Shown in pieces: positions 27,291 through 35,395 of a stretch of DNA of 64,000 nt (its first letter is position 1; every line of letters begins with the position of its first letter). Below the pieces are notes generated by a model. That model was not told the origin of the DNA and searched no databases. It saw nothing but the letters and a program-made list of their open reading frames with translations. Source of the stretch: a virus; IMG/VR virus record IMGVR_UViG_3300010885_032885, positions 46,769-110,768 of that record; one strand, written 5' to 3'. A program made the position numbers and the translations under genes.

Positions 27291-27698
27291 ATGGCTAGTA
27301 ATACATGGGGCAGTGGAGCAATGAAGTCTACCTTAAAGCATTCGGGTAGAAGTCTAGTTATAGACACAGCAGGTATAGTTTTAACCAACTATATTTTTAA
27401 TGGAATTCGTAAGACACAAAAGGAGTTAAAGAAAATGGTAGAAGGAACCAATGAACCAGAAGTAGTCAATGAACTAGAAGGCATTGCTGAACTTAGGACA
27501 GAAGATGTATCAGAATATGTATTTCGTCAAAAGGGTGCAGAAGAGATGCAGCACGCTCTAATTCTACTCTTGGCCAATATTACGGATGGAAACGTACAAG
27601 GAGTAACATTCGAAGAAAAGAAGAACTTTGAACTATTACTCGGTACCATTAACTGGATGCTTTCTCCAGATGCTGAAAAGTATTCTCAGGGTCAATAA
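27291..27698 (+). CDS. Protein of unknown function
   Basis: A 135-residue protein, mostly helical, with a hydrophobic stretch at about residues 24-36 (IDTAGIVLTNYIF) followed by a charged region and a Glu/Gln-rich second half (EEMQHALILLLANI). There is no catalytic motif. It is the first gene behind a clear promoter, in a run leading to the proteasome-like hydrolase. Confidence 0.55.
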   Translation: MASNTWGSGAMKSTLKHSGRSLVIDTAGIVLTNYIFNGIRKTQKELKKMVEGTNEPEVVNELEGIAELRTEDVSEYVFRQKGAEEMQHALILLLANITDGNVQGVTFEEKKNFELLLGTINWMLSPDAEKYSQGQ

Positions 27699-28051
27699 TG
27701 GAACTTAAACTATCAGTATCGATTGGAGCCACTCTCCAAGTAAAGAATGCCAAAGGTGAATGGGACTGGATTAAACCCGAAGTAGGAGCAGAACTAAGCC
27801 TATGGGAGAGTGAAGTAGCCGAAGGTAAGCATCAGATTATGTTCGCAGAAATGTGGGACTCTGTAGTGGGCCCCCAATTTAGAAGTGTTGTAAGTGAACT
27901 ACTGGGCACAGCAGAAGGGGCCGCCGAGCTCGAGTCCAATAGTGCCGAAGGCACGGCGCCCGATGCAGACACAGATGCAGATACAGCGGCAGATGTCAAC
28001 GTGGACCCCGATGCAGAACCTACAGTGTCAGCCGAAGAGGACTACTACTAG
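27698..28051 (+). CDS. Acidic-tailed protein of unknown function
   Basis: A 117-residue protein. The first 65 residues have a beta-like pattern (MELKLSVSIGATLQVKNAKG) with three Trp residues. The last 45 residues are a disordered acidic Asp/Ala/Thr tail with repeated DADTDAD units. The DNA of that tail becomes distinctly GC-rich, and this continues through the next gene. The DNA may be a fusion of a low-GC gene and acquired sequence. Confidence 0.5.
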   Translation: MELKLSVSIGATLQVKNAKGEWDWIKPEVGAELSLWESEVAEGKHQIMFAEMWDSVVGPQFRSVVSELLGTAEGAAELESNSAEGTAPDADTDADTAADVNVDPDAEPTVSAEEDYY

Positions 28052-28070
28052 TGTACCGTATGGAGAATGT

Positions 28071-28643
28071 ATGACTGTACTTGCCGCTGCAGTAACCAGA
28101 CTGGACGGTGTAGTTATAGCCGCCGACAGCGAGATCTCGTGGGACTATACCAAGAGTCACGAGGGCAGTGGCAAACTATGGGTCGAACGCGAGCGTAAGT
28201 TTGCATTTGCCTCTTGCGGCGATGTGCGTGCAGCTCAGGTCATACAACACTGGACCGACTGGCCCGAGTTTCGAGACTATCATCAGAATGACATCGAGAG
28301 ATTTGTAATCCGCGAGGTTGTTCCGGCCATACGCGAGGCTCTTAACGATCACGGTAGCCTGAGCGTAAGCAAAAGCGTGGAGACCTTTGGTGCCGGACTC
28401 ATTATGGCCTGGGGCAATAACCTTGTAGCCATCGACGAGGACTTTAGTGTACTTATACCGACCAGCGGTCGATGGGCCATGGGCTCGGGACTATCGGAGG
28501 CATTCGGAAGCCTGGGCGAGGACGGTCCGTGGACCAAGAACGATGTCATCAAGGCCGCTCGTGTGTCTACCAAGACCGCTGCCGGAGTGGGCGGTAACAT
28601 ATGGTATGTTACTACTCGAGGACTAGAAGTCCGACTGGGATAA
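28071..28643 (+). CDS. HslV/proteasome-beta-like Ntn hydrolase
   Basis: A 190-residue protein starting at ATG 28071 with GGAGA upstream. If Met is removed, Thr2 becomes the N-terminal nucleophile of TVLAAAVTRLDGVVIAAD, matching the start of HslV and proteasome beta subunits; the Asp at mature position 18 and Lys42 (ERKFAFASCGD) fit the catalytic Asp17 and Lys33 of that family. Later SGRWAMGSGLSEAFGSL and TAAGVGGNIWYVTT also match. It probably forms a self-compartmentalised protease. No HslU or proteasome ATPase is next to it. The gene is about 57% G+C in its first line, against about 40% around it. Confidence 0.75.
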   Translation: MTVLAAAVTRLDGVVIAADSEISWDYTKSHEGSGKLWVERERKFAFASCGDVRAAQVIQHWTDWPEFRDYHQNDIERFVIREVVPAIREALNDHGSLSVSKSVETFGAGLIMAWGNNLVAIDEDFSVLIPTSGRWAMGSGLSEAFGSLGEDGPWTKNDVIKAARVSTKTAAGVGGNIWYVTTRGLEVRLG

Positions 28644-28644
28644 G

Positions 28645-28673
28645 TTGATTATGAACTCGAATCCCACTATCAT
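28645..28673 (+). promoter_or_regulatory. Promoter (TTGATT-N17-TATCAT)
   Basis: TTGATT at 28645-28650 and TATCAT at 28668-28673, spacer 17 bases. The predicted start near 28680 precedes a strong ribosome binding site (AGAGGAGG) and the ATG at 28709. The -10 box deviates from the others by one or two bases. Confidence 0.55.
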
Positions 28674-28708
28674 AGTATATAGTAAGAGCCAAGAGGAGGC
28701 CTCCAAGT

Positions 28709-29386
28709 ATGGAAAACAAGTTAACACCGGAAACTACCTATTTACGCGAGGTGACCGAACCACCTGCATTTGGGGAGTCAGCACGGTCAAGAAGTCGAGC
28801 TGAAGTTCGTCGCGAGAGTGCACAAGATGTAATTGCTGCCGGTGCCGATGAAACTTTCGGTGCACTATTCGAAGTGTTGGGAATGACCGACATCTCGAAC
28901 CCACATAGACTAGACAATGACGAGATTGATGTCTTGGCCACTGAACTATTGACAGTTCGTGCTGCCCAAGATATCATTACCGGTCGTGCAGACGCTCTAA
29001 AGAGCTATACCACCGAAGTTATCAATCTTGCCATCGAGTATGATGGACGAGACAGTTTGACCGAGAGTGGTTCACTATACAGTGTAGAAAACAAGGTCAA
29101 GCTCAGCAAAGAAGTGTCCGGTGGTAAACTAAACCTAGACATAGACTTGCTCAAAACTGTTCTAGAACCAGATCAGTTTGCCAGCATTACCAACGAGATC
29201 GGTACCAATAGGACCATCAAGTATCCGGGAGGTAAAACCGAGACAACCTATACCCTAGAATACGAACTCAATGAAAAAGAGTTGGAACGACAGCTCAAAG
29301 TCGGTAATATTGGTATGGAGCAGATTGTAAAGGCAGCAATCCCCGGCAAGAACCGGACGGCCTTCTATGTCCGATCAGCCAAATGA
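28709..29386 (+). CDS. Protein of unknown function, charged
   Basis: A 225-residue protein with a strong ribosome binding site. Residues 20-50 are Arg/Ser/Ala-rich (SARSRSRAEVRRES), the middle is helical (LATELLTVRAAQDIITGRADALKSY) and the end has a beta segment (TTYTLEYELNEKELERQL). The G+C content is intermediate between the GC-rich island and the phage average. It overlaps the MerR-like gene by 20 bases, so they are probably coexpressed. I do not recognise a family. Confidence 0.55.
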   Translation: MENKLTPETTYLREVTEPPAFGESARSRSRAEVRRESAQDVIAAGADETFGALFEVLGMTDISNPHRLDNDEIDVLATELLTVRAAQDIITGRADALKSYTTEVINLAIEYDGRDSLTESGSLYSVENKVKLSKEVSGGKLNLDIDLLKTVLEPDQFASITNEIGTNRTIKYPGGKTETTYTLEYELNEKELERQLKVGNIGMEQIVKAAIPGKNRTAFYVRSAK

Positions 29387-29711
29387 CGTCAAGAGACAGG
29401 GACTGGCTCGTCGGGATGATGACCCAGTGTTCACTCTTGGAATGGCTGCTGCTTTCTTTGATTTACAGCCTCAAGCATTTAGACGTAAAGAGAATTTAGG
29501 TCAATTTATTGACCGTGAGGGTAATCCTTTGACAATTAGGAGAACCTCTGGTGGAGACAGAAGATATAGTTTAAATGATATCGTTAGAATAGCTCATGGT
29601 CTAAGAAGACAGAGCAAGATGACCGATAGACAGTTGAGACTTATAGTATTAAGAGTGGATGCCTTTAAGGAACCCATTAAAAAACATAGAAAGAGATATC
29701 GAAAAGGATGA
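29367..29711 (+). CDS. MerR-type helix-turn-helix regulator
   Basis: A 114-residue protein with a MerR-like N-terminal DNA-binding region: FTLGMAAAFFDLQPQAFRRKE (helix-turn-helix, given in parts) followed by RRTSGGDRRYSLNDIVRI, the wing typical of MerR and HspR proteins. It has no effector domain or metal-binding cysteines; the C-terminus is basic. It could regulate phage genes or act as an excisionase-like DNA-binding protein. The start at 29367 is chosen for its position inside the previous gene's end. Confidence 0.7.
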   Translation: MSDQPNDVKRQGLARRDDDPVFTLGMAAAFFDLQPQAFRRKENLGQFIDREGNPLTIRRTSGGDRRYSLNDIVRIAHGLRRQSKMTDRQLRLIVLRVDAFKEPIKKHRKRYRKG

Positions 29712-30325
29712 GAATAGCATTTACTGGTAGTCATGGAACCGGCAAGACTACGGCAGCTAGAATTCTAAGAAAGGTTATCAATGAAGAAATGGAAGCAGTC
29801 ACTATTGCTCCTCTTGGAAGTGTCACTCGTAATGTATTGTCTTGGGGCAGTGGTAGCCCAACAAATTCTGGACCAATACTTTCCCCAGAAGGAAACTCCT
29901 TCCAACTAGCCTGTATCTATGAACGTCGTAGAATGATGATGGCTAAAGGTTCTATGTCCGCTGACTTTGTTATTAGTGAGCGATGGGCCATGGACGAGAC
30001 TGCCTATCAACTACACAAGGCCAAAAAGCAAATGATGGACCGTGACACTGGCTTTACTCTTAGAGTGTGTCAGATGGAAATGGACTGGGAGTATCACAAT
30101 TACTGGGACCGAATCTACTATATTCCAGCAGATCAAAGGCCTGTAGACGGGGATGGAACCCGTCCTACTGACAAAGAGTACCAGGTAGATATCGACGAAC
30201 TAATCAAAATGAGCTTGAATATGTACAAGAGATCTACTAAAATTAAAACTATACCCACTAGTTTGGAAGATCTAGAGGACTACTTTAGGAAGGAAGTAGA
30301 GAGTTGGAAAGTCAAGAAAAAGTAG
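29708..30325 (+). CDS. P-loop NTPase / nucleoside kinase-like
   Basis: A 205-residue protein beginning MRIAFTGSHGTGKTT, with Walker A GSHGTGKT at residues 7-14. The SERWAMDETAY motif near residue 97 resembles the DRxx base-binding motif of kinases, and the overall shape resembles AAA_28 / NadR- or thymidylate-kinase-like NTPases. A nucleotide or small-molecule kinase is the best reading; the substrate is not clear. It overlaps both neighbours. Confidence 0.65.
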   Translation: MRIAFTGSHGTGKTTAARILRKVINEEMEAVTIAPLGSVTRNVLSWGSGSPTNSGPILSPEGNSFQLACIYERRRMMMAKGSMSADFVISERWAMDETAYQLHKAKKQMMDRDTGFTLRVCQMEMDWEYHNYWDRIYYIPADQRPVDGDGTRPTDKEYQVDIDELIKMSLNMYKRSTKIKTIPTSLEDLEDYFRKEVESWKVKKK

Positions 30326-30708
30326 ACTATCAAGAGACTTTTGATAAGTCAGAAGTTTTAAGAGCACAGTGGATAATTGAAAAGGCCACTCGTAACGGTT
30401 GGAATGTCATAGAGAGTTTGGTTACTCATATGGTCAGTAAGAGTCTAATAGAAGAACTAACCGGACAGACTCCACAACTAGTAAAGAAGACCAAGGAAGA
30501 CAAGACACTTAAACTTCGTGAGTGGGTTTTGGCTCACTTAGAGCAAGAGTATGGTACTTCTGATCTAGGTCGTAAACTTGGAGTAAGTTACGATACCGCT
30601 ATTAAGACTATAAAAGAAAATCCTTTTTACTTTGTTAAGACCAGAAGAGGTTACTATACTGTAAGAGATGGCCTATCAGAACGAGAAGAAGCCAAGAAAG
30701 ATAAGTAA
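30304..30708 (+). CDS. Predicted helix-turn-helix DNA-binding protein
   Basis: A 134-residue protein with a TTG start supported by AAGGAAG seven bases upstream. Residues 78-115 form a helix-turn-helix (VLAHLEQEYGTSDLGRKLGVSYDTAIKTI, in parts) followed by a YYTV wing. The first half is helical and charged. A transcription or replication role is possible; no family is recognised. Confidence 0.55.
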   Translation: MESQEKVDYQETFDKSEVLRAQWIIEKATRNGWNVIESLVTHMVSKSLIEELTGQTPQLVKKTKEDKTLKLREWVLAHLEQEYGTSDLGRKLGVSYDTAIKTIKENPFYFVKTRRGYYTVRDGLSEREEAKKDK

Positions 30709-31731
30709 GTGAAAAAACGAGTAGGTTTTTGTTGTAAGTGGATTGACCATGATGGTCAGATTAACGGTATTGGCCCCAAAGATGATGCTAGGGCATTAAG
30801 CACTAGAAGTCTTACTTTGACCTGGATGAATAATAATCTGGGCCATACTGCCGATATGAAATTGATTGAGGTTCTAGAGCATAACCTTCGTAGTGTAGAG
30901 CTTTTACTAGAGCGTGTTGCTGCTCGTGACGATATCTATCATATGGTTCGTCTGGGTAGTGATCTATTGCCTCTGTATAGTCTACCCTATTGGCGAGAAG
31001 TATATCGTAGACCTGGTATCCTTCCCAAGATCGAAGATGGTTTTGGACGTATTGGTGACTTTGCTAGAGAGCATGATATACGTTTGAGTTTTCACCCTGG
31101 AGAGTTTACGGTATTGGCTAGTCACCGTCCTGATGTAGTTCAGCGTAGTATAGACGAGATGGAATACCATGCTGATATGGTCTATTGGATGGGCTATACT
31201 GACCCTCTAGATGTCAAGATTAATGTACATATTGCCGGTCAGATGGGTGCTCGAGGTATTATAGAGGCACTACCTTATCTTTCTAGAACTGCTCGTGAAA
31301 ATATAACTATTGAGAATAGTGAAATGAACTGGGGTATTGAAGAGAGTCTTAAGCTAGAGCACCATGTCCCTCTAGTACTAGATATCCATCACCACTGGGT
31401 CAAGACCGGTGAGTATATTGAGCCTGATGACCCTAGAGTATTGAGAATTGTAGACTCTTGGAAAGGCAAGCGTCCTGTTATTCACTATAGCCTTCCTCGT
31501 GAAGACGTACTAATAGGTCATGACCCTTATGTAGCTCCTGATTTTGTAGAACTAATCAAGCAAGGTTTTAATAAACCCAAGCTAAGAGCTCATAGTGACT
31601 ACTATTGGAACCAAGCCAGTAATCAATGGGCTTGGCGTTTCCATGATGACTTTGATATCCAACTTGAAAGTAAGGCCAAGAATCTTTCTCAAGAGCGTTT
31701 TGTAAAAGAAAGACTTTTAGTTGTATCCTGA
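30709..31731 (+). CDS. uvsE: UV damage endonuclease UvdE/UvsE
   Basis: A 340-residue protein with a GTG start. It matches the UV damage endonuclease TIM-barrel: VGFCCKWID near the N-terminus, MVRLGSDLLPL, LSFHPGEFTVLAS around residue 130, ENSEMNW and the metal-binding DIHHHW around residues 226-231, then HSDYYW at the end. The enzyme nicks DNA 5' of UV photoproducts. Sunlight exposure of the host habitat is a reasonable inference. It ends the small-gene operon and is followed by a new promoter. Confidence 0.9.
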   Translation: MKKRVGFCCKWIDHDGQINGIGPKDDARALSTRSLTLTWMNNNLGHTADMKLIEVLEHNLRSVELLLERVAARDDIYHMVRLGSDLLPLYSLPYWREVYRRPGILPKIEDGFGRIGDFAREHDIRLSFHPGEFTVLASHRPDVVQRSIDEMEYHADMVYWMGYTDPLDVKINVHIAGQMGARGIIEALPYLSRTARENITIENSEMNWGIEESLKLEHHVPLVLDIHHHWVKTGEYIEPDDPRVLRIVDSWKGKRPVIHYSLPREDVLIGHDPYVAPDFVELIKQGFNKPKLRAHSDYYWNQASNQWAWRFHDDFDIQLESKAKNLSQERFVKERLLVVS

Positions 31732-31749
31732 TAATTAATGGTTTATAAT
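31721..31749 (+). promoter_or_regulatory. Promoter (TTGTAT-N17-TATAAT)
   Basis: TTGTAT at 31721-31726 and a perfect TATAAT at 31744-31749 with a 17-base spacer. The expected start near 31756 gives a leader of about 47 bases ending with AGGAGA before the ATG at 31803. This is the start of the biosynthetic block with PanD, amidoligases, DpdA and LuxE/LuxC genes. Confidence 0.75.
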
Positions 31750-31802
31750 GTAACTAAACCACAAAACCAAGCTATACAATCACAGCAACAATAGGAGACA
31801 CA

Positions 31803-32153
31803 ATGAGACAATACGTAGGAGCCAAGCTACATGGAATTAGAGTAACTCATAAGAGTTTGGACTACCATGGTTCTGTTACTATTCCAGAAAACTACTGCCT
31901 GGAACTTGGTATTGAAGAATATGAGTGGATCTATTGTGTAAATGCTAACAATGGTCTTCGTTGGGAAACTTATGTACTCTATGGTCCAGATAGAGAGTTC
32001 CACTTAAACGGTGGAGGTGCTCGTTTAGGAGAAATTGGAGACAAGTGTATTCTATTTACTCGTAAAACTAGTACAGAGTATGAACCAGCCAAAGTAATGG
32101 AAATAGATCAGAACAATGAAAAGATTAAGGCCTTTACTTATGACATTGGGTAA
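31803..32153 (+). CDS. panD: Aspartate 1-decarboxylase-like (PanD)
   Basis: A 116-residue protein close to the size of bacterial PanD (about 126). Family residues all appear with a constant offset from E. coli: Lys8, His10, Gly23-Ser24 (self-cleavage site, YHGSVTI), Arg53, Thr56 and Tyr57 (RWETY) and Asn69 (LNGGGAR). PanD cuts itself at Gly-Ser to form a pyruvoyl group and turns L-aspartate into beta-alanine. Here it opens an operon with amidoligases, so the beta-alanine may feed a modification rather than pantothenate. I know of no usual phage role for PanD. Confidence 0.85.
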   Translation: MRQYVGAKLHGIRVTHKSLDYHGSVTIPENYCLELGIEEYEWIYCVNANNGLRWETYVLYGPDREFHLNGGGARLGEIGDKCILFTRKTSTEYEPAKVMEIDQNNEKIKAFTYDIG

Positions 32154-33885
32154 GTTTACTTATGGGTTAGAGCTCGAATGGAGTGATGTAGACCGTAGAA
32201 TAGAACTACCCCCTACTGCCACTTGGAACAAAGATGATGCCACTCTAGTTAACAGTGATGGTCAAGCCAATGACCCCACTATGAAAAAGACTCATCTTGG
32301 TGGAGAGATTAATACTAAACCAACTGACTCTATAGAAGAACAAGTTGCCATCGTAACTGAACTCAGAGATCTTTTAAGTCCTCTATCCTTTTACCGGGCT
32401 AATCTACACGTACATGTAGGAGTAGAAGGCCTAAAAGAGGAACTAGATGCACTAAAGCAACTGTTCCAATATACTCAAGACAATCAAAACTTTGTATACT
32501 TTGATATGCTTCCTTACGCTGAGCCTACGGAAGAGAAGTTCCCAGACAAGGGAGATCTTAAACTAGCAAAAAACTTCTATCGTCAACAAAACTATTGGGC
32601 CAAACAAGGAGTACCATTAAATCGTGCACAAGATATTCTCAATTCAACAACCTGTAAAGAATTTTATGATTACCACTTCCAGTATAATGAAAAGCTCGGA
32701 CGTAGACTCTATCACATCGGAATTGTTCGAGCTGGAATTAACATTAGAGCAATCTTTAAGCACGGGACTACAGAATTTCGTGTCTTTGCCGGAACAACAG
32801 ATCCTGAGCAAGTAAGAGATGCACTAGAGTTTGCCAAGCAATATATGGAAGCTGCTCTGTATAATCCTAGTAGAACTGCTAGAGAAATTTATGAGAGTAA
32901 AACTTGGAACTTCCCTCAATGGCAAGAGTTCCTTCCGGAACTAGAAAAGGGATTTCTAGCGACCAAGCATAAGTATATGGAGTACCCAGACCCTAATGCT
33001 GCAGCAGCAAGAAAAAAGATTATAGAGAAAAGGAAAAAGCGTTTGGGAACTTTTACTTATGGTGCTGAACTAGAGTGGAGTGACTGTGACGCTCGAATTA
33101 AACTACCAGAGGACTGTGGACGATGGAGTCCCAAGGAATGGACCATTGTTAACTCAGATGGTAGAGCCAATGATCCCACTCTCCAGAGAAACTTTTATGG
33201 AGGAGAGATCAATACTCTACCAACAGATTCTATCGAGAGACAAGTAGAGATTGCCTCTACTCTAAGAGACCTGCTAGAACCCAAAGCACTATACCGTGGT
33301 AGTCTACAACTACACATTGGAGTTCCAGGACTAGTAGATGATGTCGAAGCACTCAAGAGTCTATTTGACTATACAATTAAAAACCAAGATTTTGTATTCA
33401 CTGATATGCTGCCTCGTGAACGTCCTAGAGAAGGAGAATATCCTAACAAGCAAGATTATGCATTGGCTATGAAGTTCAATAGACAAAAAAATCTTTGGAC
33501 CAAGCAAGGAGTTCCTCCCACTCGTTGGCAAGCTATTCTAGATGCTACTACTCCTCAAGAGTTTTATGATGGTCACTTTCACTTTAATGAACGACTTGGT
33601 AAGAGACAGTATCATATTGGGGTACACCGTGCAGGTATTAATGTTCGTAGTGTATTTGCTCATGGTACTGTAGAGTTTAGATGTTTCCCCAATACTACTG
33701 ATCCAGAACAAATTCATGACTGTTTTGAGTTTGCTAGACAGTTTGTAGAAGCCGGTCTCTATAACCCAGATAGACCAGCCAAAAGAATCTATGAGAGTAG
33801 AGAATGGAACTTTCCTACTTGGGCTCCCTTTGATGTAGAATTGGAGAAGGGTTTTATAGCAACTGCTCAAAGGCCTAATATCTAA
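32140..33885 (+). CDS. Tandem amidoligase (two COOH-NH2 ligase domains fused)
   Basis: A 581-residue protein made of two similar domains of about 290 residues. Each begins with a GLELEW or GAELEW motif (TLGKFTYGLELEWSD and RLGTFTYGAELEWSD) and has GGEINTxPTDSIE, an LHVHVGV or LQLHIGV strand, FDMLP and a TTEFRVF or TVEFRCF core. These are the acidic and His residues typical of glutamine-synthetase-like amidoligases (Amidoligase_2), which join carboxylates and amines using ATP. The start at 32140 gives domain 1 the same beginning as domain 2. It overlaps PanD by 14 bases, so coupling is likely. Confidence 0.8.
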   Translation: MTLGKFTYGLELEWSDVDRRIELPPTATWNKDDATLVNSDGQANDPTMKKTHLGGEINTKPTDSIEEQVAIVTELRDLLSPLSFYRANLHVHVGVEGLKEELDALKQLFQYTQDNQNFVYFDMLPYAEPTEEKFPDKGDLKLAKNFYRQQNYWAKQGVPLNRAQDILNSTTCKEFYDYHFQYNEKLGRRLYHIGIVRAGINIRAIFKHGTTEFRVFAGTTDPEQVRDALEFAKQYMEAALYNPSRTAREIYESKTWNFPQWQEFLPELEKGFLATKHKYMEYPDPNAAAARKKIIEKRKKRLGTFTYGAELEWSDCDARIKLPEDCGRWSPKEWTIVNSDGRANDPTLQRNFYGGEINTLPTDSIERQVEIASTLRDLLEPKALYRGSLQLHIGVPGLVDDVEALKSLFDYTIKNQDFVFTDMLPRERPREGEYPNKQDYALAMKFNRQKNLWTKQGVPPTRWQAILDATTPQEFYDGHFHFNERLGKRQYHIGVHRAGINVRSVFAHGTVEFRCFPNTTDPEQIHDCFEFARQFVEAGLYNPDRPAKRIYESREWNFPTWAPFDVELEKGFIATAQRPNI

Positions 33886-34751
33886 TGACTACTTATGGGC
33901 TAGAAATAGAGATGGGGGATATTAATCTCCTTAAGGCTGCTCAAGTAGTTTTTAAATTACAAGACATTTCCTTTGAGGAATGGCGAGATAGAGGAGTATC
34001 ACTCAGTGAAAAAGTTCGTAGGTATGATCGTTGGAATATTTCTAGTGATAAAACTATTAGCAATCATAATGGCACTAGGTGTAGAAGACTAGTAATGTTG
34101 CCTGACGGTAGTATTGTTGGAGGCAAAGAAAGCAATAGACAATATTGGCAGGGTGCAGAACTAATCTCTCCGATACTAAGACCTGAAAATATGGAAGAAG
34201 ACTTTTATACTCTTAATAAAATGCTATTAAATCTAGATCTATATGGAGCTGAAATTGACCCAGATCTATTTCATGACCTACATGTTCACGTGGACTTTGG
34301 AGCCCAGAGTGAAACAAACTGGAAAAGATTACTAGAATTTACTGAGTGGGTAAGAGAAGCACAGTATCTATTAATAGCCGTACATGAAGCAGCAACTTCT
34401 CAACATTCTCCCAAGACCTACCGCTATAGTGATGACTTTGTAAATGATCTATTGAAGACCAAGGACTATGAAGAATATAGTTACGAATACCGTAGGCATC
34501 ATAAACTACCGGATGGTTCTAGACAAAGTTTTGAACTATATCAATACCGTAGACTAATCTGCCCTGGTGCTGTTATGGACCCCACTAAGAACTATAATAC
34601 TCTCGAATGGAGAGTGTGGCCGGGTACTAGAGACCCTAAGTTAATTCAAAGGATTGCAGAATTTAGTATTAAAAGCACTGAAAAACTACCAACTCTAGAA
34701 TATGTAAGAGACTGGTCACAAGAAACTATAGAAATGATTAAAAATGGTTAA
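33885..34751 (+). CDS. Third amidoligase domain protein
   Basis: A 288-residue protein of the same superfamily, starting on the last base of the tandem amidoligase stop. It has YGLEIEMGD at the start, GAELISPIL near residue 92, LHVHVDFG around 138-145 and TLEWRVWPGTRDP near 245-257. It is more diverged from the tandem pair than they are from each other. Three amidoligase domains in a row suggest sequential amide-bond formation or different substrates. The Glu/His pattern is complete. Confidence 0.8.
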   Translation: MTTYGLEIEMGDINLLKAAQVVFKLQDISFEEWRDRGVSLSEKVRRYDRWNISSDKTISNHNGTRCRRLVMLPDGSIVGGKESNRQYWQGAELISPILRPENMEEDFYTLNKMLLNLDLYGAEIDPDLFHDLHVHVDFGAQSETNWKRLLEFTEWVREAQYLLIAVHEAATSQHSPKTYRYSDDFVNDLLKTKDYEEYSYEYRRHHKLPDGSRQSFELYQYRRLICPGAVMDPTKNYNTLEWRVWPGTRDPKLIQRIAEFSIKSTEKLPTLEYVRDWSQETIEMIKNG

Positions 34752-35394
34752 AAAAGGATTGGGTAAGTTTGACATCAATACACTGTCAGACGAGCAACGT
34801 AAAGAGTATTGGAATAATTTTACAGAAAAGAAAGTATTGGGACTCTACCGTAAGAGGACTGTTAATTTTGTTCGAGAAAAAGCCAAAGAGATTACAGATT
34901 ATTTTTATGCACTAGACTCTAATGTTACGGTACATGAAGTGGGTTGTGCTTATGCTATGACTCTAAGAAGTATTAACCCAGATATTAAATACCTAGGAAC
35001 TGATCTAGCTGAAAATATGGTCTATGGTTCTCGAGAGATTTATGCTGATTTACCCAATGCTTCTTTCGAAGTAGAAAGTATAGAGAGTGCTTATGACAAA
35101 GGAATACGAGCAGATATAACTCTAGTATTGTGCATGATGGACTCTTTGCCTCATGACTATTCCCTAGAATTACTAGAAAAGGTTATGGCTATGAGTAATA
35201 AAGCTGTTCTATTTATCTCTCAAAGACATGAATTTAATCGAAGTCTAAATGATCCTAACTGGGATTGGAGTCGTAACTTTAATAGTCATGACCCCCAAGA
35301 AATAGTTGAACTAGCTGAAAAGAATGGCTATAATTGTGAATTAGATGTTCGAGAAAAGTATTCGAACTTTGCTGCTACCCTAGTAAGGAAATAA
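34744..35394 (+). CDS. SAM-dependent methyltransferase
   Basis: A 216-residue class I methyltransferase-like protein. The SAM-binding motif I is VHEVGCAYAMTL near residue 63, with YLGTDLAENMV (motif II, an acidic residue after the second strand) and a VLCMMDSLPHD segment. It has no substrate-specific motif. It overlaps the amidoligase gene by eight bases and precedes the DpdA-like gene, so it may methylate a modified base, nucleobase precursor or amidated product. The target is inferred only. Confidence 0.7.
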   Translation: MVKKGLGKFDINTLSDEQRKEYWNNFTEKKVLGLYRKRTVNFVREKAKEITDYFYALDSNVTVHEVGCAYAMTLRSINPDIKYLGTDLAENMVYGSREIYADLPNASFEVESIESAYDKGIRADITLVLCMMDSLPHDYSLELLEKVMAMSNKAVLFISQRHEFNRSLNDPNWDWSRNFNSHDPQEIVELAEKNGYNCELDVREKYSNFAATLVRK

Positions 35395-35395
35395 T

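Noticed and set aside
31739-31795. A short ATG frame in the leader ahead of PanD
   Set aside because: It has about 16 codons, starts inside the promoter and has no ribosome binding site, so I treat it as non-coding.
31803-32153. PanD as part of a pantothenate pathway
   Set aside because: No other pantothenate gene is present in the window and the gene is coupled to amidoligases, so I prefer a modification role.
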